From the NCBI GenBank assembly GCA_028748945.1, contig JAQTOL010000099.1, positions 1-9,356 of the forward strand: a DNA stretch of 9,356 nucleotides, in the 5' to 3' direction. Below, one piece after another: positions 1 through 6,298 of this stretch (positions are counted from its first letter, which is position 1; every line of letters begins with the position of its first letter). The translations under genes were made by a program, and so were the position numbers. Below the pieces are notes generated by a model, which was not told where the DNA came from, searched no databases, and saw only the letters and a list, made by a program, of their open reading frames with translations. The DNA comes from Paludibacter sp. Lineage in GTDB: Bacteria > Bacteroidota > Bacteroidia > Bacteroidales > Paludibacteraceae.

Positions 1-869
1 TTTGTTGGTTTGTTTTCAGTAAAAGCAGCTGTAAAAGCAAATTCATCTGATGAGGGTTGTAAAATAAAATAGTTCTTTTCCTTTTCCACTAATTTCGCCC
101 GACCTTCCCACTGAATATTGACGTAATAAATTGTAGCATCAATTTTTCTTTCGAGTAGTGCCGAGTTTTCAGTATGGCGAATGAGAGTCGTGCTGTGTTT
201 TTCGTTACTGTTCCAGTCACAGGCATCATCGGTGTGTCCCCCGGTAGGGTAGGGAAAATGAAATTTAATGGCAGGTTGTGCGGTAGAAATAATCTTTGCT
301 CCAATCATATCATTTTGAGGATGACATGCAGTTTCAACAGTAATAGTTTTACCATTTAGGTTAAATTGACTCCGTATTAAGCCATTCCACAAATCAAGTT
401 TTTGATTTATAAGTGTAATTTTATTAAAATCCGATTCAGGAAAATCGAACCCGATTATTCCCAAATGAAGTCTGTGTGGATTAGCTCTTAACCAATCAGC
501 AGCTGCTTTTGATCGCCCGGGTTCATTGAATTGAACCGAATAAGGTTCTTCTTTGCCTCTGAAATTGTAATTTTTAAGAGCATCTTCGGGAATGTAATTG
601 TTGGGGTTCGCAAAACTGTGCCATCCCCATTGGCTTTGTGTGCCAAGAGGAACGCCTTGTTTGTATTTTTGTGGAAATGTTTGTAAACCGGTAGCATCAA
701 CTGTATATGCAAATTCACCGTTGCCAACAGATAATGATGATAAAGAATCAAAAGCGTTGACCTGTGGATTATTTCTGCTAACTAGTGCTTTACGGTCAAT
801 TGCAGTTTGTTTTTGGGCATTGCAGGCAAACATTAATAAGAGACTACAAGCTAAGAGAATTTTTCGCAT
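1..869 (-). CDS. Exported six-hairpin glycosidase-like protein, N-terminal part (3' end beyond window)
   Basis: Reading from the ATG at 869-867, the frame stays open for 289 codons to the window edge, so the gene is truncated at its C-terminus. Residues 1-19 form a signal peptide (charged MRK, then a hydrophobic stretch ending LLMFACNAQ). It could be cut by signal peptidase I before Q19, or lipidated at Cys16, although the lipobox is poor. The mature start contains the stretches SLSVGNGEFAYTVDATGLQ (45-63), GTQSQWGWHSF (76-86), NPHRLHLGIIGFDF (130-143) and FPYPTGGHTDDACDW (205-219). From memory these resemble a family of Bacteroidota proteins found in pectin and rhamnogalacturonan loci, with an N-terminal beta-sandwich followed by an (alpha/alpha)6 barrel (GH65/GH95-like architecture). 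The catalytic barrel would lie outside the window, so no active-site residue can be checked. The real coding frame is supported by Bacteroidota-like composition and a promoter-like element just upstream. The specific sugar released is unknown. Gene existence is fairly certain; the enzyme class is tentative. Confidence 0.6.
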   Translation of the reverse strand, partial: MRKILLACSLLLMFACNAQKQTAIDRKALVSRNNPQVNAFDSLSSLSVGNGEFAYTVDATGLQTFPQKYKQGVPLGTQSQWGWHSFANPNNYIPEDALKNYNFRGKEEPYSVQFNEPGRSKAAADWLRANPHRLHLGIIGFDFPESDFNKITLINQKLDLWNGLIRSQFNLNGKTITVETACHPQNDMIGAKIISTAQPAIKFHFPYPTGGHTDDACDWNSNEKHSTTLIRHTENSALLERKIDATIYYVNIQWEGRAKLVEKEKNYFILQPSSDEFAFTAAFTENKPT

Positions 870-901
870 GATTTGATTTCAAGTACTAAATTAAAGGTTT
901 A

Positions 902-909
902 CAAATATA
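902..909 (-). promoter_or_regulatory. Bacteroidota -7 promoter element (TATATTTG)
   Basis: On the minus strand this reads TATATTTG, an exact match to the TAnnTTTG consensus of the Bacteroidota primary sigma factor. It ends 32 nt before the ATG of the left-end glycosidase-like gene, giving a 5' leader of roughly 25 nt. No convincing TTG-type -33 box is seen at the usual spacing, so the site may be activator-dependent or fortuitous. Confidence 0.55.
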
Positions 910-936
910 ATTAGTAGATTTTGTATTAGGTGTATT

Positions 937-958
937 ACGAATGACGTTTTTCATACGT
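937..958. repeat. Imperfect inverted repeat upstream of the left-end gene (possible operator)
   Basis: The arms acgaatga and tcatacgt are separated by cgtttt and pair at 7 of 8 positions. The repeat lies about 28 bp upstream of the TATATTTG element and 55 bp after the end of the T9SS-tagged GH105 gene. On the minus strand it is not followed by a T tract, so it is not a good intrinsic terminator for that gene. A regulator-binding site upstream of the promoter is an alternative. Both roles are inference. Confidence 0.3.
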
Positions 959-1013
959 TTTTTGATTGGGATATTCAATTTTCTTTTTGAAAAATGGAAA
1001 TTATTAAATACAC

Positions 1014-2453
1014 TTATCTTTTTAGAATGATTTTCAGAGATTGATTTTGGTTCGCGTTTTGTAAATTAATAACGTATAATCCATTAGGTAAATTTATACC
1101 CGCTGAATTTGTTCCTTTCCAAATTAGATTAACTGGATTTGAACTTTCTTTACTAAAACTGAATACCCGTTGTCCATTTGAATTGAGAATATAAATTCTG
1201 GAATTTTTATTTGTTGGGATATAATTAATATTGACATATTCCGAGAAAGGATTTGGATAGGCCGATAAGATTCGGTTTCCAACAAGCAATTTATTTTCAG
1301 ATGTTAGATCATTTGAAACTTTGGCTAATTTATATACTTCACTTCCGGCCAATAAAAATCCACCTAGTCCAAAGTCTTCAAAATTTGGCATTTTGGTGTA
1401 AGAAAGTGGTTGCCCATCGGAAGGTTTACTACCTGATGATTGCATATAGCCGATACTTCCATCCGGATGAAGAGCATAGTTAATCAATCCGTTCCAGGCT
1501 TTAGTTACAGATGGATAATAGGTTATAGAATCAAGAATCCCATTATTTATACCCCATGCCAAACCATAAATAAAAAATACAGTTCCGGAACTTTCTTTGC
1601 CACCATAATCGTTAGCATCTCCTAAATTACAATTCCAGAAACCATCTTCACGTTGAATTCTGATTAGTTTAGCTGCCATCTTTTTAAATGTAGATATATA
1701 TTCATCACGATGCGAAGCAGTAACAGGTATCACATCGAGCGTACGGGTTAGGGCTGCAAATACCCAACCATTACCACGTGACCAGTAAACCGGTAATCCG
1801 TTCGGGCTGGTTTTGGGAGGTAAATATACGCTGTCGCGATACCAGAGTGAATCGGCAGGATTATATAATCCAACTCCTTTTGCCTGACTTTTTGTGTAGT
1901 TATATAAATCATACATTTTTTCATAATACCTTGAATCATTTTTAATGACTCCGAATTTAGCAAAGACAGGCATTGCCATATGTAGGGCATCGATCCACCA
2001 CCAATCGTTACTTTTTGAAGAATTCAACATAGCATCAATGCTAGTTTGCATGGTTGCTATACGTTCGGCTTTTGTTGGATCGAGCTGAAATAATTCGAGG
2101 TAGGTTTGTCCGCAACATTGATTATCGGCATTTCGTGTAACAGTTGTCCCTGTATAAGTTGGTTGCCAATGATGATAAGTTCCCCAATCGACAGAATATT
2201 TAAGTAATTTAGCATCAGCAGTAATAGAATATAATTGCATCAAACCCTCGTAATAGGTCCCTCTGGTCCAAAGATTACTCGGACGTGATTTGTCTGTTAC
2301 AATATTTACAGTCGGATCGGGCCATTTATTCGTGAAATAATTATTGGCAAGTACCATTTTCTCCAAAACCTGTTGTTTTGTTGGTAATGACTGCGCATTT
2401 GCAGTACATAAGAAACTACAGAAAATGCTGATAACCATTATACTTTTTTTCAT
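1014..2453 (-). CDS. GH88/GH105-family unsaturated glucuronyl/galacturonyl hydrolase with T9SS C-terminal sorting domain
   Basis: The 479-residue protein has a signal peptide (about 1-20, cleavage after CTANA). Its (alpha/alpha)6-barrel of about residues 25-378 matches the GH88/GH105 family, which hydrates and cleaves the terminal 4,5-unsaturated uronic acid from lyase products. Landmarks are WWWIDALHMAMPVFAKFG (151-168; D155 aligns with the family's catalytic Asp), YWSRGNGW (223-230), RIQREDGFWNC (265-275), ESSGTVFF (287-294) and the closing FEDFGLGGFLLAGSEVYKL (358-376). Residues about 393-479 are a type A T9SS sorting domain: AYPNPFSEYVNI, then NSNGQRVF, LPNGLYVI and the terminal SLKIILKR. 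The enzyme should therefore be exported across the outer membrane and be surface-attached or released, which is less usual for this family. It starts 85 bp after the multidomain T9SS gene with a hairpin between and no evident promoter of its own, so the two are probably co-transcribed. Substrate (rhamnogalacturonan versus other uronides) cannot be set from sequence. Confidence 0.9.
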   Translation of the reverse strand: MKKSIMVISIFCSFLCTANAQSLPTKQQVLEKMVLANNYFTNKWPDPTVNIVTDKSRPSNLWTRGTYYEGLMQLYSITADAKLLKYSVDWGTYHHWQPTYTGTTVTRNADNQCCGQTYLELFQLDPTKAERIATMQTSIDAMLNSSKSNDWWWIDALHMAMPVFAKFGVIKNDSRYYEKMYDLYNYTKSQAKGVGLYNPADSLWYRDSVYLPPKTSPNGLPVYWSRGNGWVFAALTRTLDVIPVTASHRDEYISTFKKMAAKLIRIQREDGFWNCNLGDANDYGGKESSGTVFFIYGLAWGINNGILDSITYYPSVTKAWNGLINYALHPDGSIGYMQSSGSKPSDGQPLSYTKMPNFEDFGLGGFLLAGSEVYKLAKVSNDLTSENKLLVGNRILSAYPNPFSEYVNINYIPTNKNSRIYILNSNGQRVFSFSKESSNPVNLIWKGTNSAGINLPNGLYVINLQNANQNQSLKIILKR

Positions 2454-2483
2454 ATTCTTTTGGATGGATGCTATTTTAAGAAA

Positions 2484-2515
2484 TTACGCGTTACAAATTG
2501 AATTGTAACGCGTAA
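2484..2515 (-). terminator. 13-bp perfect inverted repeat between two T9SS genes (attenuator/terminator or operator)
   Basis: The arms ttacgcgttacaa (2484-2496) and ttgtaacgcgtaa (2503-2515) are perfectly complementary around a 6-nt loop. On the minus strand the hairpin begins 23 nt after the stop of the multidomain T9SS gene and is followed by a weak T-rich tail (AATTTCTT), 30 nt before the GH105 start. It may act as a partial terminator or an mRNA-stabilising hairpin that sets differential expression within the operon. Each arm is itself nearly palindromic around ACGCGT, so a double protein-binding site is an alternative. Confidence 0.5.
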
Positions 2516-2538
2516 AAGAAAAGAAACCTGATATATAG

Positions 2539-4431
2539 CTATTTAACGAACTTGAATACTTTCATGTTATCAGATTGTACCAGATAAACACCTTTTGGCA
2601 TTGATTGAGTGTCAATAGCTTTATCAGTAGAATATTTAACTTTAATGCCTGCTGCATTGAAAATGACAATTGATTTCTGTTCCGGATTGTTGATCAAACC
2701 ATTGCTATAGAAGATAGTTTTTTTCTCATTAATATCTTTTAGACCGGTTACAGTATAATTATATTTTGCAGTTGTATTCAATAAATAAGCAGCAGAGTTT
2801 TTAAGTATATTGATAGCATTGCTATTGAAATATGTAAAATTATTGCCTTCCATACTTAATCCTACCATTAGAAATTTTGCAGCAAGATTATCCTGAATTT
2901 CATGTATTTGAATGCCGTTAGTTCCATCAAAAGTGGCAATAGTATGTGAATTAAAACCAGTCATAGTTGCTAAATCAGTAGCATATTGTACACCATTGAC
3001 ATTAGCAGCAGGCAAATTATCATAGTAAGATAAAGTTGTACCGGAAAAGCTAACATTGCTAAAAATTGGGTGCGATTGCATTCCAATTGCCACATCTGCA
3101 CTTCCTATCCCGGCAGCTGAACTTAACGGAGCTGCTGTAGACCAACCCCATCTGCCTGAATTATAGAAAAATGCTTTTAAATTCAAGATTGGTTTAACAC
3201 CAACCATAGCCTTTGTTGCTACTCCTGTTGCATTTGTGCCTGAAACATTGGCATGTAATACAATTAAATCGAAGTTGGCATAAAAAGCATTGATGTCGGT
3301 CGGTGCTGTTGAACCAGCAGTTAAGTATGTGATATAATAATCACTAAATGCAGATACTAACAAATTATCGTAAGTTTCGGCTTTACCATTCAATGTAAGC
3401 ATACCGATATTTTTCTTTGTTGAAATAGTTGGAGTTACAGTATACACTTTAGTTGAGTTGTCTTGTGCTGTAACTGTAATGCTTAGTGAATTATTTGCAG
3501 CGAAATCATAACTTGTTCCGGAAACAAAATTGACAGAACCTGTAGTTGAATTCAACGTAAATACAACCGGCCAGTTACCTAAAGTTCCAGTGAAACTTGG
3601 AAACTCACAACTAATTGACCCGCTAGCTTCATCGATTGTAGCTGCTTTTCCATTAATTGTCATAGAGCTTATAGATTTTTCGGTATCAGGTGTTGACTTA
3701 GCAGTAATATTGGCAGTATAATTGACTGGTGTTGTTCCATCTGTTATTGTGTATACAATGGGACCAGTAGTAAAATTTTGTACGCCCGTTGGACTATAAC
3801 TAGTTGCTGTACCTCCTAAGGTAACTTCCGGTGTTACCGCTGAAATATCAGTCCCATAGGGCATTTGCAGGGTAATGGTTTTTGCATCATTGTCAATTGC
3901 TGCACTTGTACCGTTAATTTTGAAAGCAGAAATTGTTGGTACCTTTGCAGCATAAGAAAAACTGAAAAATGAAGTCCAGGCACTACTACTTGTTAATGCA
4001 ACAACTTTTATTACACAAGGAACTTCCTTGTTTACAGGAACAATAAAATCTTTACATGCACCCGTTCCATCAAGTTGTATATTTGCACCTCCATCAATGG
4101 TAACTATTAAACCACGTCCGGTTGCAATATTAGCAGTAATTGTTAAATTGTCGCATTTCGCAAGGTAAAACATAATTGAACGGCTCGATCCGGTCTTAAT
4201 ATCGAAAGTTTTTGTTGCTGTACCGCATTTTCCTGATGTTCCACTAGCTATAGTGGTCAGTGTAAGCCAGCGGTCAGTTTGTGCTTTAGCATTTTCAGTA
4301 CTTACTGCATCCCAATCCATAACTAAGATACCGCCTGAAACAGTAGTTAAATCGAAGTTAATCTCAGCTTTTACAGAAAAACTAAAAAGGGATAAAAGTA
4401 AAATAATCCCAAGAGAAGTAATTTTTTTCAT
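2539..4431 (-). CDS. T9SS-secreted multidomain protein: beta-sandwich, two Ig-like domains, ThuA/amidotransferase-like module
   Basis: I recognise no named enzyme in this 630-residue protein. A signal peptide (about 1-22, ending SVKA) is followed by an N-terminal beta-sandwich-like region (23-162) of the kind seen attached to Bacteroidota pectate lyases, with FDIKTGSSRSIMFYL and LIVTIDGG. Two related Ig-like/cadherin-like repeats follow: 166-244, starting TISAFKINGTSAAID and ending TPVNYTANITA; and 253-335, starting SISSMTINGKAATID and ending TKVYTVTPTI. Residues 341-553 read as an alternating alpha/beta fold: strand IGMLTLN, helix YDNLLVSAFSD, strand YYITYL, then FDLIVLHANV (387-396), KPILNLKAFFYNSGRWGW (413-430), SHPIFSNVSF (453-462), KFLMVGLSMEG (519-529) and a final helix. 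This suggests a ThuA or class I glutamine amidotransferase-like module. Residues about 562-630 form a divergent T9SS sorting domain ending GVYLV...KVFKFVK, without the usual YPNP. A surface binding or adhesion role is inference; a hydrolytic role is not excluded. Confidence 0.55.
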   Translation of the reverse strand: MKKITSLGIILLLSLFSFSVKAEINFDLTTVSGGILVMDWDAVSTENAKAQTDRWLTLTTIASGTSGKCGTATKTFDIKTGSSRSIMFYLAKCDNLTITANIATGRGLIVTIDGGANIQLDGTGACKDFIVPVNKEVPCVIKVVALTSSSAWTSFFSFSYAAKVPTISAFKINGTSAAIDNDAKTITLQMPYGTDISAVTPEVTLGGTATSYSPTGVQNFTTGPIVYTITDGTTPVNYTANITAKSTPDTEKSISSMTINGKAATIDEASGSISCEFPSFTGTLGNWPVVFTLNSTTGSVNFVSGTSYDFAANNSLSITVTAQDNSTKVYTVTPTISTKKNIGMLTLNGKAETYDNLLVSAFSDYYITYLTAGSTAPTDINAFYANFDLIVLHANVSGTNATGVATKAMVGVKPILNLKAFFYNSGRWGWSTAAPLSSAAGIGSADVAIGMQSHPIFSNVSFSGTTLSYYDNLPAANVNGVQYATDLATMTGFNSHTIATFDGTNGIQIHEIQDNLAAKFLMVGLSMEGNNFTYFNSNAINILKNSAAYLLNTTAKYNYTVTGLKDINEKKTIFYSNGLINNPEQKSIVIFNAAGIKVKYSTDKAIDTQSMPKGVYLVQSDNMKVFKFVK

Positions 4432-4494
4432 GTGATTTAATATTAGTGTTTGATTAATAAAAGGTTATTGAAAATAATGAATTATTTTCGTAGC

Positions 4495-4502
4495 CAAAGA
4501 TA
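4495..4502 (-). promoter_or_regulatory. Bacteroidota -7 promoter element (TATCTTTG)
   Basis: The minus strand reads TATCTTTG, an exact match to TAnnTTTG, 63 nt upstream of the ATG of the T9SS multidomain gene. A leader of about 55 nt would result. No clear -33 TTG box lies at the usual spacing (a TTTG occurs only 4 nt upstream of the element), which fits a promoter needing an activator bound upstream. Confidence 0.55.
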
Positions 4503-4530
4503 GGTACAAACCGGAGTTGGGACTATGATG

Positions 4531-4590
4531 ATTTTGACAGATTTTATCTTCTTTTTGATATATTGAACTATAATTTGACGGAATTTTGAC
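4531..4590 (-). promoter_or_regulatory. Three TTTGAC-core repeats upstream of the T9SS operon promoter (possible activator sites)
   Basis: On the plus strand ATTTTGAC occurs at 4531-4538 and again at 4583-4590, and a shorter ATTTGAC lies at 4573-4579. Read toward the gene they are GTCAAA(A)T. The two upstream copies are 11 bp apart, one helical turn, as is common for half-sites of AraC-family regulators; the third is 41 bp further downstream. They lie about 29-95 bp upstream of the TATCTTTG element. That the adjacent AraC-type protein binds them is inference, and short AT-rich repeats can arise by chance. Confidence 0.3.
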
Positions 4591-4824
4591 CAGACTAGCT
4601 ATAATAGTAGGAACTAAATTAAACGATCTAATTGTATGATAATTATTTATACTAATATATCAATAAATTGAAGAAAAGTTTAAATCATTAGGAAAACAAA
4701 AAAATACTGATCTGAGCTGTAATTTTCTTTGAAATGAAAAGGTAAGAATTAAATTTATGATGATAAATGCCGATATCTCAGTTAGTGACATCTTCAAGAC
4801 CAAAGATTTAGCAGCACAATCAAA

Positions 4825-5754
4825 TTAAATATCTGTTTCAGGTTCTTCAATTTCAGCTTGAGAACCTCTTCCGTAAGAACGGTATTCAAGAGGAGTAAAG
4901 CCGGTAATTTTTTTGAATAATGAAAAGAAATGTTCAGTTGAGTTATAATCAAGCATGTAGGAAATCACTTTGACAGAGTGAGATGTGCTTACAAGAAGGT
5001 GTTTGGCTTTACGGAGTTTCAGTTCCTGAAAGTATTTGGCAGGAGCGTAGCCGGTGTAATCTTTAAAAACTTTTCTGAACCAGGAGTAGCTAATGCTTAG
5101 TTTGTTTGCAAGTTCTTCAGGATCAATATTTTTATAAACATTTTCATTCATAATAATTTTGGCCTGTTCAATCTTTTGCACCACATCACCCACTTCAAAT
5201 ATTTTGTTCTGTGAAACGGATAATGCCAAACCAAGTATATGAAGAACAATTCCTGATAAATATTGCTGGGAACAAATTTTATCACTTTCTGCGACCTCGA
5301 TGGCACAGGTAAATAGATTTACCAGTTCTTCATTTATACCAACCTCCAGAATTTGATTTTCTCTAGATATAAATGATTTCTCAACTATACTATCAAATAC
5401 AGAGCCTTCGAATCCGATATAATATTCATTCCAACCCGATTCCGTTAAGGGTTGATAGGTGTGCCATTGACCCGGGAAAATAACAAAAAGTATTCCTTTA
5501 GAGATTGGTATCTCTTCTCCAGAATCAAAACGGAGAGTGCCTTTACCCTTTGTTATATACACAAATTGATATTCGTGCAGTATGCGTCCTTTTTGAGTGT
5601 TAAAAAAATATCCCGACGGATGATCGGTTATTGGATAGGGTGAATTAGGTTGTATTGATTGAAATCCAACTGTGTTTACCGAAAGACCAAATTTTTTATC
5701 TTTCTCACTTACAATCAGATATTTGAATTCAACTCCTAAATCATTGTAATTCAT
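4825..5754 (-). CDS. AraC-family transcriptional regulator (cupin sensor + double HTH)
   Basis: The 309-residue cytoplasmic protein has no signal peptide. Its N-terminal half has the AraC-binding cupin pattern: HEYQFVYITKGKGTLRFDSG (60-79), then PISKGILFVIFPGQWHTYQP (83-102) and WNEYYIGFEG (108-117). This barrel normally senses a small ligand such as a sugar. The C-terminal 200-295 is a two-HTH DNA-binding domain. The first helix-turn-helix covers DPEELANKLSISYSWFRKVF (211-230), followed by KDYTGYAPAKYFQELKLRKA (231-250); the second is in SVKVISYMLDYNSTEHFFSL (260-279), followed by the family signature FKKITGFTPLEYR (280-292). A short acidic tail (EIEEPETDI) follows. Length is normal for the family. 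It sits in the middle of the pectin genes, on the same strand, with gene-free DNA on both sides, so it is a good candidate for local regulator. The ligand is not predictable, though a pectin-derived sugar is likely. Confidence 0.95.
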   Translation of the reverse strand: MNYNDLGVEFKYLIVSEKDKKFGLSVNTVGFQSIQPNSPYPITDHPSGYFFNTQKGRILHEYQFVYITKGKGTLRFDSGEEIPISKGILFVIFPGQWHTYQPLTESGWNEYYIGFEGSVFDSIVEKSFISRENQILEVGINEELVNLFTCAIEVAESDKICSQQYLSGIVLHILGLALSVSQNKIFEVGDVVQKIEQAKIIMNENVYKNIDPEELANKLSISYSWFRKVFKDYTGYAPAKYFQELKLRKAKHLLVSTSHSVKVISYMLDYNSTEHFFSLFKKITGFTPLEYRSYGRGSQAEIEEPETDI

Positions 5755-6234
5755 AGTGATTTTTATTTTTTTGTATTCCCTGGAAAATATTTGAGCATTA
5801 AATCAATCCGGTAAATTGAACAAATCACCGATTTTACTCAAACATTTTTTTTCAACATTTTTTTTTATGGTCGAAATCAGTTGTGTAAATTCATTTTAAG
5901 CTAATCGCATACAACAAATATCTGAGGCAAAAATACAATAAATTTTGTATATATGATTCTTTTTTCAAAATATTGTGTGCGAACACGGAATTAGTTTTCT
6001 GTTGTTTGTATTCCGTCATACTACACATTATCAAAGCATTTCATCTAAAATTATATTTTCTCACTGTAGGTATATATTGAATAATATATTATATAACATG
6101 TATTTCGAAGCGTTTATTTGTAATCTTTTAAGACTTTTTGAATCCCGGATGACATAAATACTTGAATTACTTGATTAAAATTGTAAAGATGACAGAACCG
6201 TTTTGTAAATGATAACCTGAGTCGTCACCAATGG
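5755..6234. other. 480-bp gene-free region upstream of the AraC-type gene
   Basis: No coding region is supported. The stretch is very AT-rich. It contains a -7 element match at 5928-5935, a tandem of two T-rich units at 5839-5867 (caaacatttttttt followed by caacattttttttta), and a short inverted repeat tcaat-ccggtaa-attga at 5803-5819. A 60-codon plus-strand frame at 5975-6157 has no family resemblance and is judged a chance ORF. The length is generous for a regulator's control region, so autoregulation or a small RNA is possible but not shown. Confidence 0.55.
5928..5935 (-). promoter_or_regulatory. Possible -7 promoter element (TATTTTTG) for the AraC-type gene
   Basis: The minus strand reads TATTTTTG, matching TAnnTTTG, but it lies 173 nt upstream of the ATG and has no clear -33 box. 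In such AT-rich DNA the match could be chance. If real, it implies a leader of about 165 nt. Confidence 0.3.
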
Positions 6235-6283
6235 AAACAAAAGATACGCTATACTTTTTTTTAGTATAGCGTATCTTTTGTTT
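6235..6283 (-). terminator. Strong intrinsic terminator after the GH105 gene
   Basis: A 21-bp perfect inverted repeat (arms 6235-6255 and 6263-6283) encloses a 7-nt homopolymer loop. It begins 15 nt after the GH105 stop codon. On the minus strand the stem starts with an A-rich strand (AAACAAAAGATACG) and ends CGTATCTTTTGTTT, so a U-rich 3' side is present. The arrangement is symmetrical and could also stop transcription from the plus strand, where further T runs follow. It separates the GH105 transcript from the AraC-type gene. Confidence 0.85.
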
Positions 6284-6298
6284 TGTTGTATTTTTATC

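Larger units (their letters stand above)
4432..4824. other. 393-bp gene-free regulatory region between the AraC-type gene and the T9SS multidomain gene
   Basis: This AT-rich stretch holds no supported gene. It contains a -7 promoter match at 4495-4502 and a cluster of TTTGAC-core repeats at 4531-4590, both described separately. No strong terminator hairpin is visible after the AraC-type gene; only AT-only weak stems and a T run near 4697-4703 are seen. The promoter-proximal half therefore looks like the control region of the two downstream T9SS genes. Confidence 0.6.

Noticed and set aside
89..304. 71-codon minus-strand ORF, and another at 488-751, at the left edge
   Set aside because: Both are out-of-frame shadows of the larger open frame 1-869, which has a signal peptide and coherent protein sequence.
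4663..4824. Reading frame stays open for about 53 codons after the AraC-type stop codon, suggesting a possible interrupted extension
   Set aside because: The AraC-type protein already ends normally after its second HTH and an acidic tail, and the extra residues resemble no AraC extension; judged chance.
5839..5867. T-rich tandem units as a terminator
   Set aside because: There is no GC-containing stem next to the T runs and the position is just upstream of the AraC-type gene rather than at a gene end.
5975..6157. 60-codon plus-strand ORF in the region upstream of the AraC-type gene
   Set aside because: No family resemblance, no promoter or start context, composition typical of AT-rich non-coding DNA, and opposite strand to every other gene.
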